Positions 15,661 through 24,141 are shown, counted from the first letter of the stretch. The stretch: 64,000 nucleotides of DNA from Bacillota bacterium (GCA_023460035.1 JAEWRN010000033.1:16996-80995); one strand, 5' to 3'. Numbers and translations are program-made. Notes: generated by a model from the letters alone, not told the origin.

Positions 15661-16425
15661 TCACAGGGCAGCCGCCGCCCCTTTTGCCCGTGCGGCGGCG
15701 CGCTTTTTTTGCAGCACCACCACATAAACCAGCAAAATGGCAACCTGCGCACCCAGCAGCGCCAATTGACCGGCATCTAACACCTGTGGCGTGATATACG
15801 AAATGAAGTCATGCGCCGCGTGCCAAAAAACCAGCACCCACAGGCTGCCGGTCTGCACAAGCAGCTCTGCCAAAACCAGCCCCACCAGAAATGCAAACAA
15901 AATTTGCAGCATGGTGTACAGCACGTCTTTGCCGCCCAGCAGGTTTGCCGAGTGCAGCAGCCCAAAAATAACCGACGAGCCCCAAACGGCCCAACGCGTA
16001 CTTTTATTTTGTAAAAAGTGCAGCACAAGGCCGCGGAAATAAGTCTCCTCGTTAAAGCCAATCATGATTGTAAACAGCAGCATGGTGGCGTAATACCCGG
16101 CATTATGGCCTTTTTCAACACCGTAGATTACCAGCGGCAAAATTTCAATCAGCACCAGCGGCAGGTAAAACCATACCCCCGCAGCCCCGGCAAAGGGCTG
16201 ACTGCCAAACCCATATTGGGCCAGTGTGTCGGGCGAGCGCTTCATAATCAGCAGCCCCACCAGTGTGGAAACAAACAGAAACGCGGCGATTAGCAGATAT
16301 GCTGTGGTGTCCGGCAGCGCTAAAATTTGAGACATTGCCGTACCAACGACTGTAAAGGCGACACAGATAACTGCCACAATAATTGCCGCCGTCAGCGGGC
16401 GGCGCTTTGAAAAAGGTTGTTTCAT
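15661..16425 (-). CDS. CPBP family intramembrane protease
   Basis: A 254-aa membrane protein with about eight hydrophobic segments. The CPBP (Rce1/Abi) catalytic motifs are present: NEETYFRGLVLHFL (Glu-Glu-x3-Arg), FGLLHSANLL (His) and FWHAAHDF (second His). Such enzymes cleave within the membrane; roles include bacteriocin self-immunity and prenyl-protein processing. The start at 16425 has AGGAGG within the end of the upstream TetR gene, whose stop overlaps it by 4 bases, so the pair forms one operon. Substrate unknown. Confidence 0.85.
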   Translation of the reverse strand: MKQPFSKRRPLTAAIIVAVICVAFTVVGTAMSQILALPDTTAYLLIAAFLFVSTLVGLLIMKRSPDTLAQYGFGSQPFAGAAGVWFYLPLVLIEILPLVIYGVEKGHNAGYYATMLLFTIMIGFNEETYFRGLVLHFLQNKSTRWAVWGSSVIFGLLHSANLLGGKDVLYTMLQILFAFLVGLVLAELLVQTGSLWVLVFWHAAHDFISYITPQVLDAGQLALLGAQVAILLVYVVVLQKKRAAARAKGAAAAL

Positions 16426-17003
16426 CTTTCGTTTTCCTCCTCTTGTTTCAGGGCAAAAAGCAGCCCTGTAAAAGCCGTTTGCAGCGCCTTGCGCACTTCG
16501 TCCTGCTGCATGGTGCACTCACCGGTGGCAACCAGTGACGCAATGCCGTGGGTCGTGAACCAAATGCCGGTGTACAGCCGCTGTGCGCGCACGGCGCCCA
16601 GCCCGGTCATGCCTTGCAGTGCCGCAATCACCTCGTCGTCGCCCTGTGTGGTGCCCGCTACCTGCACGGCGCTGGCCCCGTTAAACCCACCGGACATAAA
16701 CAGCAACTGAAACAGGTTTTTTTCGCGCCCGGCAAAGCCGATATAGGTTATGCCCATACCTAAAAAGCCGTCTTCGCCACCCAGCGCCGCCAGCTTTTCG
16801 GCATCAAACAGCTGCTGCGCAGTTTGTACCACTGCCGCGTGCAGCGCCTGCATAGACGAAAACTCGCGAAAAACCGGCTGTACCGAGCACCCAAGGCTGC
16901 CCGCCAAACTGCGCGCATTCAGCGCGTTTGGCCCTTTTTGCCGCACAATTTCAAGAGCCGCTTCTAAAATCGCCTGCCTTGTAATACGCACTTTAGGTGG
17001 CAT
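16422..17003 (-). CDS. TetR family transcriptional regulator
   Basis: A 193-aa regulator. Residues about 6-52 hold the TetR helix-turn-helix (ITRQAILEAALEIVRQKGP, then NARSLAGSLGCSVQPVFREF). The C-terminal part resembles the WHG-type domain (TetR_C_13-like: LFMSGGFNGA, YTGIWFTTHGIASLVATG). Two inverted repeats flank its promoter (17024-17061), consistent with autorepression. It is co-transcribed with the CPBP protease that follows. Confidence 0.88.
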   Translation of the reverse strand: MPPKVRITRQAILEAALEIVRQKGPNALNARSLAGSLGCSVQPVFREFSSMQALHAAVVQTAQQLFDAEKLAALGGEDGFLGMGITYIGFAGREKNLFQLLFMSGGFNGASAVQVAGTTQGDDEVIAALQGMTGLGAVRAQRLYTGIWFTTHGIASLVATGECTMQQDEVRKALQTAFTGLLFALKQEEENER

Positions 17004-17023
17004 CCGAATCCCTCTTTTAATAA

Positions 17024-17081
17024 ATAACGTTTGTTATGTTACGTGTGTTATTCATTATAACAGATATTTTGACGCTGTCAA
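17024..17081 (-). promoter_or_regulatory. TetR/CPBP promoter with two inverted repeats
   Basis: On the minus strand TTGACA (17081-17076), a 16-base spacer and TATAAT (17059-17054) form a consensus promoter. GTTAT-TCATT-ATAAC (17047-17061) overlaps the -10 and ATAAC-GTTT-GTTAT (17024-17037) lies just downstream; both are candidate operators for the TetR encoded next. Confidence 0.75.
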
Positions 17082-17090
17082 CCGCAACGC

Positions 17091-17126
17091 AAAAAAACAG
17101 CACAGGCCCGGGTACCCGGGCCTGTG
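17091..17126 (-). terminator. Terminator after the ferredoxin-type gene
   Basis: CACAGGCCCGGGTACCCGGGCCTGTG (17101-17126) is a perfect 26-bp palindrome; on the minus strand it is followed by CTG and seven T. Confidence 0.85.
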
Positions 17127-17170
17127 CCGCTTTTCTATCTGCCTGCGTCTGCTACCGCGCACAGCCATAT

Positions 17171-17872
17171 TTAGTCGCTTAAAATTTCGCCGTCGGTCGC
17201 CAGTGTCACCACCTGCCATGGGATCATTTTGCCGCTGCCTTGCAGCGCGGTTTGCACCGCGTGTTCCAGCCCGCCGCAGCAGGGCACCTCCATGCGCAGC
17301 ACCCGAATGCTTTTGATTTCGTTGCGGCGCAAAATTTCAGTGAGCTTTTCCGCATAATCCACCCCGTCCAGCTTTGGGCAGCCGATCAGGGTAATATGGC
17401 CTTTCATAAAGCGCTCGTGAAAATCGGCCCGCACAAATGCCGTGCAGTCGGCGGCGACAAGCAGCCGCGCACCATTAAAATAAGGGGCATTTACCGGCAC
17501 CAGTTTTATTTGTACCGGCCACTGTGCCAGCTGTGACGGGGCTGCCGGTGCCATGGGTGCAACCACTGGCGCCGCGCCGGGCTGCAGGGTTTGCGCGCGG
17601 CTGCCGGGGCAACCCGCAAACGCGGCCACCGCCTTTTTTTGCTGGTGCACCTGCACTGCCGCTTCGTCATACGCCGCGGCTTCGCGCTCGGTAAAGGTAA
17701 TGGCCCCGGCAGGGCAGGCGGGCAGGCAGTTTCCAAGGCCGTCACAATAATCGTCACGCAGCAGCTTTGCTTTGCCATCTACCATGCCAATTGCGCCCTC
17801 GTGGCAGGCGGCGGCACAGGCCCCGCAGCCGTTGCATTTTTCTTCGTCTATTTCAATAATTTTACGAATCAT
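17171..17872 (-). CDS. 4Fe-4S ferredoxin-type protein
   Basis: A 233-aa protein. Residues 1-60 are a two-cluster ferredoxin: CNGCGACAAAC and CDGLGNCLPACP bind two 4Fe-4S clusters. The remaining 170 aa contain further Cys (AGCPGS, ADCTAFVR, GCPKLDG, VPCCGGLEHAV) in a pattern known from a clostridial family of ferredoxin-like proteins often encoded beside Crp/Fnr-type regulators. Function is not established; an electron-transfer or redox-sensing role is likely. The gene diverges from a Crp-family regulator 87 bases away, which suggests that regulator controls it. Confidence 0.85.
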   Translation of the reverse strand: MIRKIIEIDEEKCNGCGACAAACHEGAIGMVDGKAKLLRDDYCDGLGNCLPACPAGAITFTEREAAAYDEAAVQVHQQKKAVAAFAGCPGSRAQTLQPGAAPVVAPMAPAAPSQLAQWPVQIKLVPVNAPYFNGARLLVAADCTAFVRADFHERFMKGHITLIGCPKLDGVDYAEKLTEILRRNEIKSIRVLRMEVPCCGGLEHAVQTALQGSGKMIPWQVVTLATDGEILSD

Positions 17873-17959
17873 TCTGGTATCCCCTTCTTGACTTTATGAG
17901 TTAATTATACTAAACTAATTGCAGTTGTTCGGTTGTTTTTGCAACGAAGGGGGCACGAA

Positions 17960-18625
17960 ATGCAAGAATTTCTTTTTATATTAAAAAAATCGCCGCTCTT
18001 TGGCGGCTTAAAAGAAGAAGAGATTCACACCGTATTAAGTTGCCTGAGTGCCCAAAAAAGCAGTTATCCCAAAAGCTCTTTTATTCTGCGACTGGGTGAA
18101 AAGGCAAAATCGATTGGCCTGCTGCTGAGCGGGCGCGCCTATGTAATGCAGGAGGATTTTTGGGGTAACCGCAATTTGGTGACCGAGCTGACGGCCGGGC
18201 AGGTGTTTGCCGAAAGCTATGCCTGCACCCCCGGCAGCACCTTACAGGTAAGTGTATTGGCAGAGGAGCCCTGCGACGTGTTGTTTTTAGACGCCCAGCG
18301 GCTGCTCACCCTGTGCGCCAGCACCTGTGAGTTTCACATTCAGCTCATTCGCAATTTGGTGAGCATTCTGGCGCAAAAAAACCTGCTGATGAACGAAAAA
18401 CTGGCCCATATGGGCCAGCGCACCACCCGCCAAAAGCTGTTGTCGTACCTTTCGGCAGAGGCACAGCGCCACGGCGGGGCCGAATTTGACGTGCCGTTTA
18501 ACCGCCAGCAGCTGGCGGATTACCTTTCTGTCGACCGCAGTGCGATGTCGGCAGAGCTTTGCAAAATGCGCGACGAGGAGTTGCTTTGTTTTCGGCGCAG
18601 CCATTTTGTGTTGCTGGGTGGTTAA
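17960..18625 (+). CDS. Crp/Fnr family transcriptional regulator
   Basis: A 221-aa regulator. Residues 1-115 form a cyclic-nucleotide-binding-like beta barrel (SSFILRLGEKAKSIGLLLSG, TELTAGQVFAESYA) and residues 145-215 the Crp winged helix (FNRQQLADYLSVDRSAMSAE is the recognition helix). It lacks the N-terminal Cys set of Fnr, so it probably does not carry an Fe-S cluster; the ligand is unknown. The start at 17960 follows GAAGGGGG; an upstream in-frame ATG has no site. It diverges from a ferredoxin-type gene, its probable target. Confidence 0.88.
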   Translation: MQEFLFILKKSPLFGGLKEEEIHTVLSCLSAQKSSYPKSSFILRLGEKAKSIGLLLSGRAYVMQEDFWGNRNLVTELTAGQVFAESYACTPGSTLQVSVLAEEPCDVLFLDAQRLLTLCASTCEFHIQLIRNLVSILAQKNLLMNEKLAHMGQRTTRQKLLSYLSAEAQRHGGAEFDVPFNRQQLADYLSVDRSAMSAELCKMRDEELLCFRRSHFVLLGG

Positions 18626-18643
18626 ACCACCCGGCATTTTTTT
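18616..18643 (+). terminator. Terminator overlapping the Crp stop codon
   Basis: GGGTGG and CCACCC flank the stop codon TAA, followed by GGCATTTTTTT. It ends the crp-like gene against the convergent FUSC-HAD gene. Confidence 0.7.
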
Positions 18644-19955
18644 ATAACAGCCGCGGGGCACTGCCCGCCGCCAGCCGCTGCATGGCCTTTGTGACGTTTT
18701 CGCCATTTTGTGCGCCCGCCAGCACCGGCAAGCCACCACCCGCCTGCTGGGGCCGGGCAATATAGGCTTCGCCTGCCGCCGCAAGCAGGGCGGCATCGCT
18801 TTGCGGGTTGCCAAAGGCGGCCGTTTGCACAGCGCCGCAGCGCGCCGCCAGCTTGGCAAGCGCGGTGCCGGCGTCGGCCTGCGCACTGGTAATCTCTAGT
18901 TTTTCATAGCCCGGGTGCTCTAAATCCGGGTGCTGTGTCAGGGTGAACTGCCCCCTGCAGGGAAGTGCGTCGAGCTGCTGCGAAAGGCGGCTCATTTTTT
19001 CTGCCTGCGCCAGCACAAAAAACGACAAAGCCTGCTCGCCCTGCGGCAGCGGGCCCTCAATACAGCTGTGGTGCGGCAGCCCCGCCAGCGCCTGCCGCAG
19101 CTGCACCGCCGGGCCCGAAGCGTTGGCCCAGTAAATATGCAGGTGCTCGTGCTGCAAACAGTTGCAAAACACACTTTCGCCGCTTTGTTGCAGCACTTCG
19201 TTTACCTGCGCGCTGGCCTGTACCGGCAGGGGCGAACAATCAAGGTACTGGTGGGTGCGGGTGTCGTACAGTGCGGCGCCGTTCATCGTAATAAGCGGCA
19301 GCGCAAAATCGACCCCCTGCAACAACGGCAGCAACGTTGCCGGGGTACGATAGCTGGACACCGAAATAAAGGCCCCGCGCTCGATCAGCCGGCAAAGCTG
19401 TACCCGCGCGGTGGGGGTGAGTTCCCCCCCAGGCCCCAGCAGCACCCCGTCGATGCCGCTGACCATCAACAGCCCGCGGCGGCGGTGAGGCAGCGCAACG
19501 CTGTTGACCCCCAGCGAGACCCCAATGCCCAGCAGGGTGTCTACCATGCGGTTCAGCGCAAACAGCCACGGGGCGACATCCTCGCCATGGCTGACGGTGA
19601 TGGACAAAAACACCACGCAGGTGATATAGCTTGCCGTGGGCATGCGCAGCAGCGCCGTGAGGTACAACAGCGGAATGACCGACAGGCTGATGAGCAAAAA
19701 GCGCAAGAGGTCCGCGCCCTGTGGCAGCCACTGCCGCTCTGCCAGCAAGATCACCAGCCCAAATACAGCGCCAAGCACGGTGCCCTTGACCCGGTTGAGC
19801 CCGGTTTTCAGCGAACCGTCACGCGTGGGCTGCATACACAGCAGCGCCGCAATGGCGGAATAAAACGGGGTGCCCGCGCCGCGCAAAAAGTCGATGAAAA
19901 AGCACAGCAGCACGGCAAGTGCAGATTTCCAGATACGCATCCCTATTTTCGGCAT
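18642..19955 (-). CDS. FUSC-like membrane domain fused to a Cof-type HAD domain
   Basis: A 437-aa fusion. Residues 1-160 are an aromatic-acid-exporter/FUSC-like half-domain with four to six membrane helices (GTPFYSAIAALLCMQPTRDG and GTVLGAVFGLVILL are typical). Residues 165-437 resemble a Cof-type HAD phosphatase: motif II SVSSYRTPAT, motif III near KLEITSAQADAGTALAKLA, motif IV AFGNPQSDAALLAAAG. Motif I reads SGIDGVLLGP where D-x-D-G-T is expected, so the nucleophilic Asp is absent and phosphatase activity is doubtful. The ATG at 19955 has only a distant GGGGG site. Similar fusions exist in other Clostridia; function is unknown. Confidence 0.8.
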   Translation of the reverse strand: MPKIGMRIWKSALAVLLCFFIDFLRGAGTPFYSAIAALLCMQPTRDGSLKTGLNRVKGTVLGAVFGLVILLAERQWLPQGADLLRFLLISLSVIPLLYLTALLRMPTASYITCVVFLSITVSHGEDVAPWLFALNRMVDTLLGIGVSLGVNSVALPHRRRGLLMVSGIDGVLLGPGGELTPTARVQLCRLIERGAFISVSSYRTPATLLPLLQGVDFALPLITMNGAALYDTRTHQYLDCSPLPVQASAQVNEVLQQSGESVFCNCLQHEHLHIYWANASGPAVQLRQALAGLPHHSCIEGPLPQGEQALSFFVLAQAEKMSRLSQQLDALPCRGQFTLTQHPDLEHPGYEKLEITSAQADAGTALAKLAARCGAVQTAAFGNPQSDAALLAAAGEAYIARPQQAGGGLPVLAGAQNGENVTKAMQRLAAGSAPRLL

Positions 19956-20360
19956 TGAACCAAACCCCCGTTTGCACCTGTGCGGCCGCTTTTACTTTTT
20001 GCAAGCGCCGCATTTTTTGCAGAATTATATTGTATTATAGCAGAACTTGCACCACTGCGCACGATTGCCCCGTAAAAGCCGCGTTTTTGTGGCGTTGAAA
20101 AAGCGATTGCCCCTGCCGCGCGGCCCTGAAAAAGCACCTTCTTTTGCCGCAGGGTGCGCGGTGAAAAGAAAGTGCCTTTGTGCGTTTATTTTTCATTTTC
20201 CATCATACGCCGGGCAGCCGGGCCTGTCAACCGGGCGCTGCTGCCGTGGCCGCACATGCGCTTTTTTGCACCGCTGCCGGCCTGTTGATGCCCTGCCCTG
20301 TGCGGGGCAGTTTTTAACAGTTTTACCCTGCGGCCACAAAGCAAAAGCAAGGGCGGCTTG
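19956..20360. other. Gene-free GC-rich stretch
   Basis: No credible gene on either strand. A TATAAT on the minus strand (20039-20034) is a possible -10 for the FUSC-HAD gene. An imperfect hairpin at about 20129-20180 pairs AAAGCACCTTCTTTT with AAAAGAAAGTGCCTTT and may be a terminator relic. The rest is GC-rich and unstructured to the eye. Confidence 0.5.
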
Positions 20361-20386
20361 CAAAAAACGGCCTTGCCGCGCCGTTT
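20361..20386 (-). terminator. Terminator after the unknown secreted protein
   Basis: On the minus strand AAACGGC-GCGGCAAG-GCCGTTT forms a 7-bp stem followed by a T run (six T in all). Confidence 0.6.
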
Positions 20387-20450
20387 GGCCGCCGTTTGGC
20401 CGCCACGCGGCGGATTGGTGCCGGTGCCGTGCGCGGGTGCCGGCCTTATT

Positions 20451-20897
20451 TTAATCGTCCAGCTGCGTCAACACCAGATAATCTTTTTTTTCATCCTTCC
20501 AAAAAACAGAGAACTTTGTTTGCGGCAGAATTTTATCATTCCCTTTTTTTAGATCAATGTCGGTATAGCCTATTTCGTAGTTGACAACGCGCACCAGCTT
20601 ACCGTTTTTAAAAAACAAAATCCGGTTTTTATCATCCCTCATTAATTCAGAAACCGTAAATTCCAGCTTGTATTTTTCCTTCAGCCGCGAGCCTGTGCCA
20701 TATACCCCGGCATCACGGTACGCCGCATCCCAACCAAACGGGAACGCCTGTTGGAACGTCAGCGTTTCGTTTTCTGCGGCGATGTTGTGCAGCCACAGCA
20801 TCAGCGCAAGGTCTGTGCCGGTAATGGCCTTAAAAGAGAGCAGGGCGAGACAAAGCACCGCGAAGAGCATAGCCACTTTTTTTATTTTTCTTTTCAT
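20451..20897 (-). CDS. Hypothetical membrane-anchored or secreted protein, 148 aa
   Basis: I do not recognise this protein. It begins with a basic stretch and a hydrophobic helix (KKVAMLFAVLCLALLSF), so it is exported or anchored. The rest is soluble and rich in Lys and Asp (KLEFTVSELMRDDKNRILFF, DIDLKKGNDKILPQTKFSVF). Its base composition is visibly less GC-rich than its neighbours, so recent acquisition is possible. A good promoter (TTGACA 21035-21030, 17-base spacer, GATACT 21012-21007) lies upstream, and its leader contains three poly-G repeats (20949-21004). It stands alone. Confidence 0.7.
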   Translation of the reverse strand: MKRKIKKVAMLFAVLCLALLSFKAITGTDLALMLWLHNIAAENETLTFQQAFPFGWDAAYRDAGVYGTGSRLKEKYKLEFTVSELMRDDKNRILFFKNGKLVRVVNYEIGYTDIDLKKGNDKILPQTKFSVFWKDEKKDYLVLTQLDD

Positions 20898-20948
20898 GTT
20901 TCACCCCACCATAGCGCCAACGCGCACCGGCTTTTTTATTTTGACGGC

Positions 20949-21004
20949 AAAGCAAAGCCCCCCCGTAAAGCAAAGGCCCCCCGTAAAGCAAAGGCCCCCC
21001 CCGT
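20949..21004 (-). repeat. Three tandem repeats with poly-G tracts in a gene leader
   Basis: Three head-to-tail copies of AAAGCAAAGGCCCCCCGT (18, 18 and 20 bases on the plus strand) differ mainly in the length of the C run. Read from the minus strand they are G tracts of 8, 6 and 7 bases separated by CTTTGCTTTAC, lying between the promoter at 21007-21035 and the start codon at 20897. Confidence 0.85.
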
Positions 21005-21084
21005 ATAGTATCGGCAAAACAGCTTCTTTTGTCAATATTTGGATTTTGTTCCGCATGCGGCCCCGGCTGCTTTGTGCTGAACAC

Positions 21085-21129
21085 AAAAAACAGGCCCCTG
21101 CCGCGCCAAGTGCACGCGGCAGGGGCCTG
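21085..21129 (-). terminator. Terminator after the glycosyltransferase gene
   Basis: CAGGCCCCTGCCGCG (21091-21105) pairs with CGCGGCAGGGGCCTG (21115-21129) over 15 bp; six T follow on the minus strand. Confidence 0.9.
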
Positions 21130-21179
21130 CCCGGTCAAACGACCTTATAAGTATTCAACTTTCATCCGCGCCCGCGCAA

Positions 21180-22421
21180 TCAGCGCTGTAGCTCGTTGAT
21201 TGTAACTGACTGCGTGTGGGCAATGGGCTCCCAGTTCTTTTGCTTTTTGACCATGCTGACAAAGGTGATGACCATCCAGCTGAACAAAAACAGCCAGAAC
21301 GACAAAATGCTCTTTGCCATGCCGGTCATCGGGGTCTGCTTCATCAGCACGGCGGCAAGTGCCACCACGGCACAGCCCACGGCGCTTGCCAGCACCGAGC
21401 CCGCGGCGAACGCGATAATCAAAAATAAATGCATCGGCACAAGGCGCCCCTGCCAAAGCATCAGGCCGCCGGCAAACACCCCTGCCACGGTGGAGACCAC
21501 CTGCAAAATGGGTGATAAGAAGGTGAGGTACATATCAAAGCTCACCATGTCGTGCTGGTCTACCGCGCGGGCAAACAGCCGCCCGCCGTAAAGCTCCAGC
21601 CCCTGCAGGCTGCCGGTCGTCCAGCGGCGGCGCTGCTTCCACGATTGTACAAAGGTCAGCGGCTGTTCGTCGTAAATAATGGCATCGGGCACAAAGTACA
21701 CCCGCTCGCCCGCCAGCACGCACTGGGCACTGAACTCATAATCTTCAGTCATGGTGCTGGTGTTCCACCCGCCAAGGCGGCGCAGCAGTTTCGCCGAAAC
21801 CATAAACCCGCTGCCGCCAATCAGTGAGGACAGCCCCAGCACATGGCGGGAACGGTTATAAAAGTGGCTGAGCATCCAGTAGCAGATGGAATAGCAGCCC
21901 GACACCGCGCTTTGGCGGGGGTTTTTGCTGTCGCGAAAGCCCTGTGCGGCTTGCCCGCCCGCGGCGTAAGCGTCGTTCATGCGGGCAAGGAAATGCGGCT
22001 CCACCAAATTATCGGCGTCCACAATGCACATGGCGTCATAGCCCTCCGGCAGCACGATTTGCGAGACGGCCTGCTGCAGCACGTCCCCCTTGCCGGTCAC
22101 CTTGCCTCTGGGTAAAAAGATGCGCGCCCCATGTTGTGCCGCCACACCCCGGGTATTGTCGGTGCAGTTATTGGGCGCAACAATAATGTCATACAGCTCC
22201 CGCGGGTAATTTTGCCGGCTCAAACTGTCCACCAGGTTGCCAATGACCGCCTCTTCGTTGCGGGCAGCCACGACCACGGCAAAGCGCGCCTGCGGGGCTG
22301 CTTTTGGGTAGCTGAGATGGCGGCGCAGGCCCAGCAATGCAATACCGGCAAAATACAAACCGTAGGCGGCCAAAAAGATGCCCGGTACCGAAACAATGAG
22401 CAATAAAATTCTCGGCGTCAT
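21180..22421 (-). CDS. Processive-type family 2 glycosyltransferase
   Basis: A 413-aa membrane glycosyltransferase of the BcsA/NodC/PgaC type. One N-terminal helix precedes the GT-A domain (FAVVVAARNEEAVIGNLVDS, CIVDADNLVEPHFL, MTEDYEFSAQC) and the QRRRW motif (SWKQRRRWTTGSLQG), and three or four helices follow. The D, DxD, TED and Q-x2-RW motifs are those of enzymes that polymerise and extrude beta-linked sugars, so an exopolysaccharide or glycolipid product at the membrane is likely; the sugar cannot be read. The start at 22421 has AAAGGAG. It appears as a single gene with its own terminator; no cellulose or PNAG accessory genes are nearby. Confidence 0.85.
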   Translation of the reverse strand: MTPRILLLIVSVPGIFLAAYGLYFAGIALLGLRRHLSYPKAAPQARFAVVVAARNEEAVIGNLVDSLSRQNYPRELYDIIVAPNNCTDNTRGVAAQHGARIFLPRGKVTGKGDVLQQAVSQIVLPEGYDAMCIVDADNLVEPHFLARMNDAYAAGGQAAQGFRDSKNPRQSAVSGCYSICYWMLSHFYNRSRHVLGLSSLIGGSGFMVSAKLLRRLGGWNTSTMTEDYEFSAQCVLAGERVYFVPDAIIYDEQPLTFVQSWKQRRRWTTGSLQGLELYGGRLFARAVDQHDMVSFDMYLTFLSPILQVVSTVAGVFAGGLMLWQGRLVPMHLFLIIAFAAGSVLASAVGCAVVALAAVLMKQTPMTGMAKSILSFWLFLFSWMVITFVSMVKKQKNWEPIAHTQSVTINELQR

Positions 22422-22660
22422 ACGGATCACTCCTTTGTGTTGTGGGGGGTGCCCCCTGTTTTGTTCTTCGTGTATCAAAACGAGTTGCGTTGCCCAGTTT
22501 CTTCATTTTTTTGAATCATACCGAATTTTCACGGGGTTTTCAAGTAAATACGCGCCAGAACCCTTTGTACGCCTATACTATATTGTAATTTTAACCTATT
22601 TTGGTTAAGATAAGATGAACTTTAAAAAAATTTTACCGCAAAAGGGGGGGTGGGGCCGGT

Positions 22661-23617
22661 ATGCAGGACAAAAAACTGCGGCGGGACAACCTGTTCTACG
22701 CGGCAAATTTAATTGGCCTTGCGGTGCTGCTTTACCTGTTTCTGGCCGAGCTGCTAAAAACCGCCCTGAACGCCCTTTGCGCCCTTAGCCTGCCGGGCAG
22801 CGGGTTGCAAAACCCCGCCGGGCTGCCGGTGTGGCTTGCAATGCTGCTGAACTGTGTTGCGACCGCCATTAATTTGGGGCTGCCCATTTGGGCGCTGCAC
22901 AGCTGGGTAAAGCCGCTGGGCCTGCCCGCTTTGCGCGTTGCAAAGCCCACCGCAAAGCTGGTGAGTACTTGGCTGCCACTGTTTTTATGCTTTACCAGCC
23001 TTGGCAGCGCGGCGTCAAATTTAGTGCGCCTGCTGCTGGGCCTTGGCGGCTATACCCCGCCCGCTGCATTGCAGCTGCCCACCAGCAGCGGTGCTTTGCT
23101 GCTGGCCTTTTTGTCGGTCTGCGTGCTGCCCGCTATTTTTGAAGAACTGCTGTTTCGCGGGCTGATCCAGCGCGCGCTGTCGCCTTACGGCGCGTGGTTT
23201 TCCATCGTGGTCACCTCGGCGCTGTTTGCGCTGCTGCATTCCGACCTGTCGCAGCTGCCCGCCATTTTTGCGCTGTCGCTGTTTTTGGGCTATGTGTACG
23301 CGTTCACCAAAAACCTCAGCTACTCTATTTTGCTGCATTTTGCAAACAACCTGTCCGGCTTTGTGCTGCTGTGGGCAAAGCAGCAGATGGACGGTGTCAA
23401 CGCCTTTGGCCTTTCGGCCATCCTGTTCAGCGTGTACCTTGGCACCGGTTTTTTGGCGTTGTTTCTTTTGCTGCGCAGCGGCGGGCCGGTGCGGCTGCCG
23501 CGCTACCCTACCCGCAAAAACCGCATGGGCCGCACCGAACGGCTGCTTAGCGCACCGGTGTTTGCCTTTACGCTGCTGCTGTTAATTGTAATTGTGGTAC
23601 TGGAGTATAACCGATGA
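22661..23617 (+). CDS. CPBP family intramembrane metalloprotease
   Basis: A 318-aa membrane protein with about eight helices. The catalytic motifs are FEELLFRGLIQRAL (Glu-Glu-x3-Arg), ALLHSDLSQ (His) and ILLHFANNLSGF (His-x3-Asn). The start at 22661 follows a GGGGGGGTGGGG stretch. It overlaps tadA by 4 bases, so both are translated from one message. Proteins of this family next to tadA are common in the Oscillospiraceae; the substrate is unknown. Confidence 0.87.
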   Translation: MQDKKLRRDNLFYAANLIGLAVLLYLFLAELLKTALNALCALSLPGSGLQNPAGLPVWLAMLLNCVATAINLGLPIWALHSWVKPLGLPALRVAKPTAKLVSTWLPLFLCFTSLGSAASNLVRLLLGLGGYTPPAALQLPTSSGALLLAFLSVCVLPAIFEELLFRGLIQRALSPYGAWFSIVVTSALFALLHSDLSQLPAIFALSLFLGYVYAFTKNLSYSILLHFANNLSGFVLLWAKQQMDGVNAFGLSAILFSVYLGTGFLALFLLLRSGGPVRLPRYPTRKNRMGRTERLLSAPVFAFTLLLLIVIVVLEYNR

Positions 23618-24141
23618 CAGAAAAAAACGATGCTTATTTTATGGGCCTTGCGCTAAAGCTGGCAAAACAGGCCGCCGCGCTGGGCGAAGTGCCGGTAGGT
23701 GCCGTGGTGGTGCGCGGCGGCGAAGTGGTGGGCAGCGGCTACAACCGGCGCGAGAGCGGTAAAAACGCGCTGGCCCATGCCGAGCTTGCCGCCATTGACG
23801 AAGCCTGCCGCAATCTTGGCGGCTGGCGGCTTTGGCAGTGCGATTTATACGTGACGCTGGAGCCCTGCCCCATGTGTACCGGCGCCATTATCAACAGCCG
23901 TATTGTGCGGGTAGTGTATGGCGCCAGCGACCCCAAGGCCGGGTGCTGCGGCAGTGTAATTGACTTGACGGCCCTGCCCTTTAACCACAAACCACAGCTG
24001 GTGGGCGGTGTGCGGGCAGAGGAATGCGCAGCGCTGCTGAGCGACTTTTTTAAAACGCTGCGCACTGCGCGCAAAACAGCCCTCACCCCACCACCGCCGC
24101 CACCTGCCGGCAGTACCCCACCCACCGAAGATAACGAATAA
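23614..24141 (+). CDS. tadA: tRNA-specific adenosine deaminase TadA
   Basis: A 175-aa cytidine-deaminase-fold enzyme that converts adenosine 34 of tRNA-Arg(ACG) to inosine. The zinc site is complete: HAE in NALAHAELAAIDEA (His and catalytic Glu) and PCPMC in LEPCPMCTGAI. The segment GASDPKAGCCGSVIDL is a TadA hallmark. The last 20 aa are an unusual proline-rich tail (PPPPPPAGSTPP) beyond the normal end of the enzyme. It follows a CPBP protease gene in the same operon and ends at a strong terminator. Confidence 0.95.
   Translation: MTEKNDAYFMGLALKLAKQAAALGEVPVGAVVVRGGEVVGSGYNRRESGKNALAHAELAAIDEACRNLGGWRLWQCDLYVTLEPCPMCTGAIINSRIVRVVYGASDPKAGCCGSVIDLTALPFNHKPQLVGGVRAEECAALLSDFFKTLRTARKTALTPPPPPPAGSTPPTEDNE

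Noticed and set aside
18930..19958. Plus-strand open frame of 342 codons
   Set aside because: Antisense to the FUSC-HAD gene, with a Gln/Arg/His-rich translation and no motif.
20047..20454. Plus-strand open frame of 135 codons in the gap before the secreted protein gene
   Set aside because: Cys/Arg/Pro-rich translation, no ribosome binding site, and it overlaps a terminator.
20949..21004. Tandem 18-base repeats considered as a CRISPR array
   Set aside because: The copies are head to tail with no spacers and differ in poly-C length; there are no cas genes.
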